Assembly (NCBI GenBank): GCA_951799425.1
Contig: OX637398.1
Coordinates: forward strand, 1,302,001 to 1,366,000
Source of the DNA: Ilex aquifolium
Taxonomy: Eukaryota > Streptophyta > Magnoliopsida > Aquifoliales > Aquifoliaceae
Reading direction: 5' to 3'
DNA: 64,000 nt
Part shown: in pieces, positions 26,335 to 38,100 of the stretch
How positions within the stretch are numbered: the first letter of the stretch is position 1
Layout: every line of letters starts with the position of its first letter
The notes under the pieces: model-generated
Told to the model about the DNA's origin: nothing
What the model saw: the letters and a program-made list of their open reading frames with translations, nothing else
Database searches by the model: none
Position numbers and translations under genes: made by a program

Positions 26335-28521
26335 ATGAGAAGTGCCTTGAAAACTCTCTTCGCTATCAACCCAGGAAATAGCTTCAAAGCTTACATAGAA
26401 ACAAGTGTTTCTCTCTTGAAAGATTTCTCAAAACAAGGCTTGTTTACTCATGGGAGTGTCCTTCATGCCCATTTATTCAAAATGGGTATTTCATCAGAAA
26501 ATTATATAGCAATTAAATTGCTTATTATGTACCTAAACTCTAGAAAATCTGCTGAAACTGACCAAATTTTAAAGGAGTTTAATGGGTTCAATCTCGTCGT
26601 GCATAATTGTTTGATTGCTGCTAATGTCGATTGGGGAAATCTTGATGGAGCTCGTCAACTGTTCGATGAAATGCCCCATAAAAACGAGGTTTCGTGGACC
26701 GCGCTGATTTCGGGTTTATTGAAACATGGAAGAGTGGAAGAAGCAATGTGGTATTTTGAGAGAACCCCATTTCAGAATGTGTTTATATCGACAGCAGGAA
26801 TTAGTGGGTTGGTGAAAAATGGATTAACTTTCGAAGCTATCAAAGTCTTTTTGAAAATGCTTCAATCTGGGGTAATGCCTAATGATATTACCTTTACTTC
26901 TGTCGTTAGAGCATGTGCAGAGTTTGGTGACTTTGGCTTGGGAATGAGTGTATTGGGTTTGATTGTTAAAGTTGGATTTGAGCACAATTTATCCGTTTCT
27001 AATTCTTTGATTACATTTAGTTTAAGGTTTGGTGAAATTGATTTGGCTCGGAGGATTTTCGATCAAATGGAAAAGAAAGACGTTGTTTCTTGGACAGCTA
27101 TTCTGGACATGTATGTTCAGATGGGAGACTTGAGAGAAGCTCGTCGGATCTTTGATGAGATGCCGGAAAGAAATGAAGTTTCTTGGAGTGCAATGATTGC
27201 AAGGTACAGTCAGTCTGGTCATGCGGAAGAGGCAGTGAAACTGTTCCACCAGATGGTTCAGGATGGGTTTAGGCCAAACACATCTTGCTTTTCTAGCACG
27301 ATCAGTGCTTTGGCTAGCCTTGAGGCTTTGCAAGCAGGAAAAAATATTCATGGACATGTTGCAAAAATTGGGATAGAGAGAGACGTTTTCGTTGGTAGCT
27401 CACTTATTGACTTGTATTGTAAATGTGGAAAAACTGAAGATGGCCATGTAGTGTTCGACTCGATTTTGGAAAAGAATGTTGTTTGTTGGAACTCCATGGT
27501 AAGTGGGTATAGTTTGAATGGCCAATTGGAAGAAGCCAAGGAGCTGTTTGACCAGATACCCAAGAAAAATAACATATCTTGGAACTCTATGATTGCTGGC
27601 CACTTGGAGAATGAACAATCTGATAAGGTGTTTGAAGTATTCAATGAGATGCTATTGTCAGGGGAAACACCTAGTAAATCTACTTTCTCTAGTGTTCTAT
27701 GTGCATGTGCGAGCATTGCCTCAGTACAAAAAGGCAAGAACCTTCATGGCAAGGTTATCAAACTTGGGATTCAGTATGATACCTTTGTGGACACAGCACT
27801 TATGGATATGTATGCAAAATGTGGTGATATTGAGAGCTCTAAGAGGGTATTCAACAGAATGCCCACGAAGAATGAAATTTCTTGGACTGCTATGATTCAA
27901 GGCCTTGCTGAAAATGGTTTTGCAGAGGAGTCTCTTACTCTGTTTGAAGAAATGGAAAAGACTTCATCAGTTGCACCTAATGAGCTCATTTTTTTAGCAG
28001 TTTTATTTGCTTGTTCCCATTGTGGGCTAGTTGATAAAGGACTCTGGTACTTCAATTCAATGGAGAAGGTTTATGGTGTAAGGCCAATGGATAGACACTA
28101 CACCTGCGTGGTGGATATGCTTTCTCGATCAGGGCGCCTTTCAGAGGCAGAAAAATTCATCACTACCATGCCATATCAACCAGAGATCAATGCATGGGCA
28201 GCATTATTGAGTGGCTGTAAAACACATACCGATGAGAGAATAGCAGAAAGGACAGCCAGGAAGCTCTCAGAACTGTCAGAGAAAAAGTCTGGAGGTTATG
28301 TCATGCTGTCAAATATTTATGCTTTGGCTGGTAGATGGATTGATGTTCTGAGTACCAGAAAATTGATGAAGGAGAAGGGAGTGAAGAAAAGTGGTGGGTG
28401 TAGTTGGGTCGAGGTGAGGAACCATCTCCATCTTTTTTATTCTCAGGATGAAACTCACTCTGAGTCTGCAGATATATATGGGATTCTAGAATTATTGAAG
28501 TCTGAAATGCTGATTCTATAG
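26335..28521 (+). CDS. PPR protein, PLS class, E subgroup (728 aa, intronless)
   Basis: An organelle RNA-binding protein of the plant combinatorial and modular family, usually needed for C-to-U editing or other processing of specific mitochondrial or plastid transcripts. The single ORF starts at 26335; no upstream in-frame ATG is supported. Repeats run from about residue 80 to 620, with P-type units (VVHNCLIAANVDWGNLDGA), S-type units such as VSWTALISGLLKHGRVEEAM, and L-type units such as VGSSLIDLYCKCG and VDTALMDMYAKCG. They are followed by the PPR-E block from about residue 625 (WAALLSGCKTH, GGYVMLSNIYALAGRW, GCSWVEV). The chain ends about 20 residues after the WVEV motif, so there is no DYW deaminase domain, and such proteins act with a separate deaminase. 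The N-terminus (MRSALKTLFAINPG) is basic and may be a targeting peptide. The target RNA cannot be deduced by eye. Confidence 0.95.
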   Translation: MRSALKTLFAINPGNSFKAYIETSVSLLKDFSKQGLFTHGSVLHAHLFKMGISSENYIAIKLLIMYLNSRKSAETDQILKEFNGFNLVVHNCLIAANVDWGNLDGARQLFDEMPHKNEVSWTALISGLLKHGRVEEAMWYFERTPFQNVFISTAGISGLVKNGLTFEAIKVFLKMLQSGVMPNDITFTSVVRACAEFGDFGLGMSVLGLIVKVGFEHNLSVSNSLITFSLRFGEIDLARRIFDQMEKKDVVSWTAILDMYVQMGDLREARRIFDEMPERNEVSWSAMIARYSQSGHAEEAVKLFHQMVQDGFRPNTSCFSSTISALASLEALQAGKNIHGHVAKIGIERDVFVGSSLIDLYCKCGKTEDGHVVFDSILEKNVVCWNSMVSGYSLNGQLEEAKELFDQIPKKNNISWNSMIAGHLENEQSDKVFEVFNEMLLSGETPSKSTFSSVLCACASIASVQKGKNLHGKVIKLGIQYDTFVDTALMDMYAKCGDIESSKRVFNRMPTKNEISWTAMIQGLAENGFAEESLTLFEEMEKTSSVAPNELIFLAVLFACSHCGLVDKGLWYFNSMEKVYGVRPMDRHYTCVVDMLSRSGRLSEAEKFITTMPYQPEINAWAALLSGCKTHTDERIAERTARKLSELSEKKSGGYVMLSNIYALAGRWIDVLSTRKLMKEKGVKKSGGCSWVEVRNHLHLFYSQDETHSESADIYGILELLKSEMLIL

Positions 28522-30418
28522 AAAGCTGATCCATTTGTAGCCTACATATTGAAAAGGTTACTCCATAAAATGAAATCCAAAGATGGATGCTCAGGAAATT
28601 CCCAAGTAATTCTTGTTGTGAATCTGAAGATGACAAGCATTGGACACGGTGACACTCTTGTGAATCCTGTTCTTATGTAAACATATACCGCATGACCATC
28701 CCCAACACAATAAAGAAACTTGTATGTCACAGTTTGATACTGGATCATGGGGACCATTGTGTGCCGGTAGAAGGTCAAGCTGCAAAGCATCAGAATACAG
28801 GTTACAGTATGAGAGCAGCCACTTTGTGCAACAGGTTCCTGAAGGTTTGTGTCACATTAACCCCTCTCAGCACTAAAAATCAGTGGGAGAAGACTTGCTG
28901 ATGGCTTTTTAGTTGAATCACTGTTTTAACTTTCTCCTCTTGTAACATGGTATTTTTATAGGTTGCTCATTACAATGTTCATGCGTTTACGGTGAGGAGA
29001 TTGATTCTGATATAAGGCAGCAAGACTGTGGTCACTTCTATTGAAGTGAAGCTGATCAAGCTGATTTATCTATGACATGAACTGCTGGATGACAGAGTTG
29101 ATGGATCAGAAAGCAGGCTTTCATATGAAGGCTTCTTAAACATAAAACATGAGCCTGGTCATTTCAGATTTGGTATGTCTTACTACTGTCCATTTTTTGA
29201 TTTGTTCTTTTAAAATTAAAGTGGTATGCATCTCTCTGTACCCCCTCAAAAAGTTAATAAATAATCAGTGAAGAAAAATGTTTTTCCTTGCCCAGAAGAG
29301 GCTGAAACATACACACAATGGTACATGGAAATTACCTACCTTTTCTGTTTAAAAAAAAAAATTAACACCAAAAAAGCACTAGTGGGGAAAAGTGACTACA
29401 ATATTAGCATGGAATGATATAGTAAAAAGGATATGGTTGCTTTTAATCTTACTGAAAACATAGTCTGAATCCTTGACAGAGTACGATAGCGAAAAAGTAT
29501 TCATGACTACAAATAGTTAGGATAAGGCTTTGTTAAGTCTAATTGAATATTTTCATCCTTCTTGAATTAGTAGTTACATTGTAGCCCCGTTAATGGAAAA
29601 ATAAAATAAAATAGAACTGTAACACTTCAGGAGTTCCTTGTACTTCTAGTCTTCTTAGCTGCTTCCCTTTTTTTCTTTTCAACTGCGGCATAGTCCTCCT
29701 ATATATATCTTTAGGTCCATAGCGAAGTCTCTGGTAAATTTGTGGTTCTTTGCAATGATTTTCTCTGCATATTCATTCTCCTTAACAATATATTGTTTCA
29801 TGTGGTTATCAAGGCTTCAATAACCAGACAATTCTGATTGTTTGATTCCTTCATTTCTTTTATATGACTCTTTAAAATTATATTTTTTTTTACATTCTCA
29901 AATTAGGGGTAAGGCTGATGATGTCACCCCCATTATTTTTGTAATTCTTTGAAGGCGTTAATAAAATACCCTCGCTATATCGAGGTTTACTTTTAAATAA
30001 ATAAAAAAACCAGACATTTGATATTGCAGAAGAAGTACTTATGGGGCCACTGTGAGGGAAGGAGATTGATTTGGTGCAATGTAAGGCTTTCCCCAAAAGG
30101 ACTGAGGTGTGAAGATGAACGCTTTATACTTTGTGTTTTTTCATGTTCATGTGGTTGAGGCATATCGACAAACAATAGTGCTGCGGTGAGAATGTTCATG
30201 AAACCGGGTACACCTTTGTGAAAAACAATGACTATAAGAGCTTATGTCGACTATAGTCATTGTAAATTAGATAGTTTAACGAGTACTTCCTTCAAAACAA
30301 CTAACATGGTAAGATGAATTGGCATGCGAAACTGAAGTAAATGGAGGTTGCCTTTGGCATCCATTTTTTTTTGTTTATTCACTTATCTGTACGATGTTGA
30401 ACATGCATATCAGCTCTC
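28522..30418. other. 3' side of the PPR gene and spacer
   Basis: No gene supported. The first few hundred bases are probably 3' untranslated sequence of the PPR gene. All open frames here are short and lack recognisable motifs. Confidence 0.4.
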
Positions 30419-31708
30419 TTGGGGGTTGTCAATGGTCCGGGCCGGACTAGGCCTGCAAATTTTTTTTTGGGTTTGGGTGTGGCAAATTCAAACCCTTATC
30501 CAGGTGAATTATCAATCGGGCTGGGCTTTGCATAAAGATAGGCTGCTCGCAGCCCAATCTACCACTCACTGGGTGGGCCTATTAAGCTGGCTTTATATAA
30601 TTTCATTTAAAAAATGGATTCTTTTGAGGTTGGTCCTTTTTTGTAGACTTATTTGGACTTAAATACACTAAAAAAACTTGTTTGGGGATAAGTTCATTTT
30701 AATCTCTATTGTCCAAAATACCCTCAATAGTTATACTTAATCAAAACTTGTTTGAAAAAAACTAATAACTCATAAATTGAGAATTGTATTAGTATTAACA
30801 ACTCATAATTTGAAAATTGTGCTAGTATTAAAATTATGTTTCTATCATATATATATATAACACTAAACAATAACACGTTTAACAAAAAAAATAGGAGTAA
30901 TGTTATGTAACCCAAATTTGTATCCCAAATCAATAAAGATCATTGGATCAGTGGTTCTCATTTAAACAAGTTGATGGGACCTACTCATCCAATGGTCCCC
31001 ATTCATTTGGGATGCAAATTTGGGTTACATAGTATTTTTCAAAAAACAGTAACATCAAACAGTAACATGCTCAATAAAAATTTAATTAAATCACATATAT
31101 ATATATGTATATAAACATAATTATATATATGATAGAAAAATAATTTTAATGCTAGCACAATTTTTAAGTTAAGAGTTGTTATATTTAAAAATATTGAAAC
31201 TAATAATAATAGACAATATTTATGGTAAGGGTAATTATGGAATACATTTCGAAAAGAATTTGAAATGTTTTAAAATGTATACTTATTGACAACTATTTGA
31301 TGAAAAAAGAGGATTTAATGGAGTATAAGTTTGAATGTAGTATTTAAAAGTCAAATAAGTTCTAAAAAATGTACTCATAGCCAATTATCCGTTAAAATTT
31401 TTTCAACTTAATATTTTTGTAAATTACATTTTTGAATTTAAAGTAGTCATATATCACTACTAAACTTTTCAAAATTTCAATGGTCAATTTTTTTTAATCA
31501 ATTGGCGGGCTGGACAGGTGGATTTTTGAGCTGGGTTTTATAGACAGGCTCATGGTCCAGGTAACGAGTTTGAGAGCAAGCTCAAGTCCTCACTTGAAAA
31601 ATATTGAGCTTAAACGGGTTAATTATTGGGTCTATGAAATTTCAAGTCTATTTTTTTCGGATCAAATAACAAATCCTGTGGGCTAACCCAACCCATGGAC
31701 ACCCCTAA
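30419..31708. mobile_element. Probable hAT-like element with nested inverted repeats
   Basis: The left edge (TTGGGGGTTGTCAATGG) and the right edge read from the other strand (TTAGGGGTGTCCATGG) resemble each other and the termini of other hAT-like elements in this window. Subterminal parts carry GGGCC/CCCAACCC-type motifs. The flanks share only CAGCTC versus CAGTTC, so any target duplication is decayed. Inside is a further inverted pair (30816-30860 against 31122-31165, around GTGCTAGTATTAAAATTATG) enclosing a MITE. No transposase is visible. Confidence 0.55.
30893..31036. mobile_element. MITE, AGTAATGTTATGTA family, copy 1
   Basis: Arms at 30905-30930 and 31005-31030 are inverted copies differing at one of 26 positions (ATGTAACCCAAATTTG...). 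The centre has TTGGATCAGTGGTTCTCAT. The same layout and central motif recur at 62804-62947, which supports a MITE family. The outermost bases are less certain. Confidence 0.65.
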
Positions 31709-32110
31709 ACAGTTCATAGGAGTGCCACTATTCTTTTGCGTCAAGAAATTTTTTAAATAATTATCATAATCTTAAAGTCATTCAACAAACAAATAGTGAG
31801 AGAGAGAGGGAGAGAGCTTGCATGATCACCAAAAAAAAAAAAACAGAAGGCCTTGCTGCAAACTATTGATGATATTAACGCATAAAGCTGCACAGTGGAG
31901 TTCCCTATACATATTTCAGTAATATACTTCTTTCTATTTGCACCAAAAGGGGGGGAAAATTTTTTTGAATCCCTGCCCAGATCAAAACCATCATTTTTTT
32001 TTTCCCTTTTGCAAGCACAGTGCCGTTATATTCTTCACCCATCATATTGCTAAGCTATTGAAAAACATCAGATCGTGCTACATACCAAGTGGAACTAAAA
32101 ATGAAGGAAA

Positions 32111-35100
32111 TTATCTATCTACATTTTTCTCTTCCTCAGTCATGCCCATCCCTTCAGATTCAGCCAACAGCCTTGCATACTCGCCCTGGACATCGCCAAG
32201 TTTTCTCCTGAGTTGTTGTACCTGTATTGAAAACAAAAGAGCATCCATGATCAAATGACAATGACAACTCATAACAATGTTCTGTGGGAGAAGTTATATT
32301 TTTTTCCGTTTTAATTGTTGGTCGCGCCCATAAACTGATGCCTAATGGTGTACAGGGAAGGTGTATATCCCCCCCCCCCCTTTCCTTTTCCTCCTCCTCC
32401 TCTGGATGTGAGAACAAATTTGGGCAGTTTGGAGAGCAAGCATTTAAAGATGGAGGGTTCCAAGGAAGAAAATTGACTACAGTGGTAGCAGAAGGAAATG
32501 GGGCTAACCAGATTCCTTTTTCGCTGAATGGGCAAAATTTGCAAAAGCTGAATCTTATTTGATTTGATAAAGATAGATTACATGCAGTTAAAATCTCAAG
32601 TTCTTAGGTTTGGGGTTTAGAATGGAGACAAGGCAAGAAAGGAGAAAGAGATTATAAAATAGGGTTAAGGAGAATGAGAGTTAACCTATCTCTCTCCTCA
32701 TTACCCATATTTATATTAATTCATAATCTACCACTAATTATAAGAATACCCTTGGTTAAATATCCTAACATTCGACATATGCCAACATTGTGCACTTGCC
32801 ATATGTTTTACAACGGAGCAAAAAACAATCAAAAAATTTGCAAATCACTTAAAGCCTAAAACAATGTCACAGAACAAAAAGGTTGTACATAAATAAGTAC
32901 CTTTAGATTAAGATTTTCCTCCCTTCTCTGCAGTTCCAATAGCCTAGAAAAGGCGCACAATCCACAAGTCAATGAATAATTAAGAAATAGTTTTTCTACA
33001 AAAATCTACAACGAGTGAGAGTTCAACTCAGGTGTGGCGGAGTGGAGTGGACCATATTTACGGGACCAAGAATATTAGTAAGCACTTTTAGAAGAGACTT
33101 TAAAGCAACTACTGGAATATTAGTGGTAGTATGATTAGATGGCGGTACGTGGGTGCAAGTTGAGCAAGGGTGCCTCAGCAGAGATCATCTGAAAGTGCAG
33201 AATCACTGTCCAAGCTCGACCTGGAACTGATCCAGCCCAAGTTCAGACCATAAGGCAAAGTTCAAATCAGAGATCGAGCTGATATAAGGTGGTCAAAAAG
33301 TCACCATCTCAACTGCAAAGTCTGTGTTAGTAAGTAGTTGGTTAAAGCAAGTATTTGAACATAGGCCTTCATTGTTGAGCTATGAATTAAAGTGACACAC
33401 ACACACTGGACCAGGCACCTTGGACCAAGGTGAGGCTAGCCCTCATTAAATTAATTCAAACTGATCCTTGATATGAAAGCTCAAACGCCATTTACAACTC
33501 TAGTTGACATGTCAATTACTGGTTGACATCCAGGAAAAGGGTTGGCACCAAGCAGAGGTTTCTCAAACTGTTTCTAATTTATAAGACCCCTGGGCAGAGG
33601 TGGAGTAGGTTTACTTGGGTCTGCCACTCCATAGTTTACCTCTCTATTTATCTCAACTTTTAGGCACACCAATGCCTCAAAAGACAATAGGAATTTGTGA
33701 GGCTTTAAAATTGTTGTAGTCAAAGAAGATGATTTTCGAGGCCAGTCTAGTAAGTGAATCTACTAGAGTGTGGCACAATCTTTTCTTAGCATTGATCAGC
33801 AAGTGTAGAGGATAAGTTCAAAAAAAAAAGGAAAGAAATATAAGGACACCAGCTTTGTACTTACTTTGACTTGAGTTTTTCATTTTCTTGCATTAGACTC
33901 ATTGTCTCTTCATCACACACCATAGTTTCGTGGCAACTGGAAGGCTACAACATAAATGAGACAAAGTTTAGTGACCAGTACTCTTTTAGCAGGTATGCTC
34001 ATGGACAACAAGTCCTCTCTTGCAAGCTACACTCTGAAATAGAATTGAGCCTCGCAAATGGTAAGTAGTTGCACCACAAAATTGCAAAGTTGAAATTCTT
34101 ATGATCAGCTTGCAAACTGGCAACATGAAATTTAACATTTTGCAATCAACATATCGTCAAGCATACCTCAAGTTTCTGTCAGCAGGAAAGTGAAATATTA
34201 ATACAGCTGTCTGGACATGAATTTTCTAGTAAAATTAAAATAAGCCATTTAAGGTGTATCAAGTTCTAAATATTAATACAGCTGTCTGGACATGAATTTT
34301 CTAGTAAAATTAAAATAAGCCATTTAAGGTGTATCAAGTTCTAGCAAAACACTCCTACACACGCAAACCCTTCTTGAATGGGGAGGGACAAATAAAAAAA
34401 CTAGACAGTTGACCAAATAGGGAAACAAAGGCATACAAGAAGACATGAACCCAAGACTTTTTGGAACCAAAACTCTATTACCATGTTAGGCTACTAGTTA
34501 CTTCAAAAGCCAAAGCTATTAGAGAATAGGGCTAATAATGTATATGAAGCCTTTAAAAAGATGCAACTAAAGAACTGGAAAACCAAGCATATCAAAACCA
34601 TCTCCCTACCTTACATAATTCACAAAAATAGATATCTTAGCCCGTACATAATTCACAGTTACTTTAGATAACATTCCAAACATTGATTAAATTTCAGATA
34701 GGACATTTTAGCAAACCTGTTCAACTGCATTATGCATGGTATCAGTTCCATAGGACCCAGATCCTGGGCAACTTTTTCCATGTTCAGGTTCCAGTGTAGC
34801 CTTTCGCTTCTTCCTCTTTGTCCTTAGTCCTAGTACACACAGTGTAAGTCAAATATAAATCAGCAAGATTGAAAAGGGCCCATCCTACACTCATCTACTT
34901 TACCTATGTTGGCAGAAATAGAAATTCAAGCAAATGGAAACACGAAATCTAATCAAAAAGGTATTGTTTATTCCAAGTGGACCTTGACGGGGCCTGATAT
35001 GATTATCATAAATAGTTTGTTCCAAACTTCTACAGGAGAGATTGGGCAGAGTATTTTCAGCATCTTCAACAGAATCAACTGTAGAAGAAACAGGTCTTGG

Positions 35101-38100
35101 CCTATCAATTAGGGAGGAAGTCTGATTCAACAACACAGGTTGTTCAGCATGACTACGTGATCTTGAAGAAAGAGGTTCTGTTGCAGGAGAGGACTTCTTC
35201 ATTTGCTGATACCCAATCAGTCCACAATGGAAATGCCTACAAAGATTCAGCACAGGTATTACTACTTAGCTGCATATATTCAAATTATACGCAACTTCTT
35301 CCTCCAGATTTCATCAGAATATCTCTTAACAATAGTAAAAAACTTGAAGCATGGCTTACCAGTATTCCATTGTCATTTCCTTTAAACGAGCTTCAAGCTT
35401 TTGAAAAAGGGATGTCTTCTCAAAATCTTGCTTATTGTGAGTAGGCTCGATAAAATTTGCTTCCAAAACACCTGCCAAACACTAATATATCATTCATCTG
35501 GTATTCACTAAAATCTAGATAAATTAGAGCTCCAAGACAAGACCTTAAGATAGAAAAATCAATACCCACCAACAACTCCTCTTGCATTACTATTGGTCGT
35601 ATCCTTGACCACACGCCAAAATGGCTGCCAGAGAAGATTAGGGTGAAAGGTAAGCATAAATGAAAACCAAGCTATGCCCGTAGAAAAAATAAAATTTTCA
35701 TACTTGATACAAAATTATTTCACGCAGAGGGATGACAGTGGACCGAAACGGGGGTGGGGGGCGTAGTCTTTATCCCTATACCCGCTTAAAAAAATTCTAT
35801 TCATCCCCGGTCCACCCCCGTTAATGGGTATAGTTTTCATCTCCATCCCCTGTCTACGGGTAAATTTGTAATTCCCACCCCCGTCCACCTTACCTGCCCA
35901 AGCTCAAGCCAATATAATCTAAAATTCTAAATAAATCTAATATTCTAAATAATGCAACATAATTATAGAATATCATAACATAATTAAAAATTTGTCATTT
36001 ACAACTTAATATAATTAAAACCTTGACTACAACATAATCCAACATAATATAATTAAAAGTTTGTCTCCCTTATAAATCCAACACAACATCATGCAATACA
36101 ACATAATGTAACATAACATAATCCAACATGAAAAAAATATAAAAACACAATGATTTACACTTTTACAAGCCAAAACCATGAAAAAAAATCAAAAAATAAA
36201 ACAATTTCTAAAAGAAAAAATCATTCAATAATATGTAGATTTGTATTCACAGCAATATGTATATATATATATATAAAATAATAATAATAATAACCGGTAA
36301 AGCGGCGCGGGGGGGGGGGTAAGTGTCAGTCCATCCCCGCACGGGTTTATACGGGTACCCTGCATCCAATGCAAAAGGCTATATCCAATGCAGAAGGCTA
36401 TATGCAACGCTGAGTTGTATGTTACATGAATGTGCTAATTAAAACAACATTTGCGGACAAAAGCAATTTCACATATCTTAATCCGACCATGTCACCATTT
36501 CAACTACTTATGAATTACAACTATTGATAACCTAATGACATTTTCTGAATCAAGATACTGAAAAAATATTAGTCATATCAAGCTGCCAGAAATTTTTACC
36601 AGATCGATATGGAATATAAGTAATATCTCACCATTATAAGACGGTTCCTGTGGTAGATATTGAAGCCATGGATATTCACATGCGGTGCATCCCTCAAAAA
36701 TCCTATAGTGGTAACAACAGCAGCCTGCAAATTAGCCCAACAGGCTTGGTGATGGCTAGTTGGCTAACAGCAAACACATACACATGGACATGCAAACGTT
36801 GCGAACTGCATACATGCACAAACATACTGGGGGGGGAGAGGGAGAAGGCAGCTGGCTTCAGATCAAATCAAGCATTATTCACATAGTGCACAAGAAAACA
36901 ATACAATATGGATATCTACAAAGACCCTCCCTAACGACGAAAACTGCCTACCTAGAGGACATGGTAATGGGTCATTGGTTCAATCATTGGATCAACAAGT
37001 TCAACCAGTGTGTGATTAAGAAATAATTTCAAATTAAATGACACAACATAAAACACGATGAACAAGTAAAGGAAAAACTTAATACTAACAAGTATTATTG
37101 CTATATTTAAATGAAACAAAGGTTCTGAAAAAAAGGTTGTACATGCAAACTAATTATATACACATATTTAGTACTCTATCATGAATATACTAACACCACT
37201 CATACATGGTCTTATGTTCATGCACTAAAGTACATAAGTCACAATTTTTGAGCATCTGTCTCCTATTACTATAGACGTAATAGCTAAATGAAATTCATAT
37301 TTTCATTTCTTCCCCTCCAGAACCCAAACGTTGTAAGTGCATCACAAGGCATAATAATAAACAGATGGTTACGATTCTGGATAAAATTTCATGGATTTAA
37401 ACTACTATATTTCAAATAAACCAACAATTCAACAAAAAAGGCATGGTAAGGTGCTCATGTGCTTTATATCTATCACACTAAACTCTGGTAATTAGCAACT
37501 GTCCAGTTCCCAAATCCTAAGGGGATCACATAGAAAAAGTGAAACCCAGTTAAATCACGCGGGTTTCAATGGATAATTTTTTTATCTGGTCAAGTATATG
37601 ACCAGATGAACTCACGGTCCTTGTCCATTGTTCACCAAGCTGGAGTTGTTCTGGTAGTATGATTATATTTAATAATTGACAAGCTAATGGCACATGTCTG
37701 CCAGCTATGATTGAGAAAGGTCACAATCAGGCGAATAGCACATGGCAGACATGCATAACAACAGAGAGTCAAAAGCATGTTTTTTACAACAAACCATGAA
37801 AATTTCAGTGAACCAGAAAACAAAAATGCTTCAACCATATCCACCCATATTGTATATGCTTAGACAGGACATATCGTGTACACTGTACAAAAGAACACTA
37901 TAAGTTCTGTGTCCCTTCACCGAATTACTAAGAAAGCTTCAAAGTCTAATCAACTATAATTGCAACCACAAAACCATACAGGAAGCTGATAAAAGATAAG
38001 TGCTCCAGAAACATTTGACAGTATATAGAAGGTAGTATTGACAAGGCATGCACTTTAAATAAGAAATATAATTGAAACCTCCATGTTTCCACCAAGTTGA

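Noticed and set aside
27022-27895. Minus-strand and alternate-frame ORFs of 70-129 codons inside the PPR gene
   Set aside because: They are shadows of the 728-codon PPR frame.
32284-32562. 92-codon plus-strand ORF in a MORC intron
   Set aside because: It spans a C-run and a CTCCTC repeat with no recognisable motif, in an intron of the opposite strand.
36225-36407. 60-codon minus-strand ORF
   Set aside because: Composed of AT repeats and a G run within an intronic hAT-like element.
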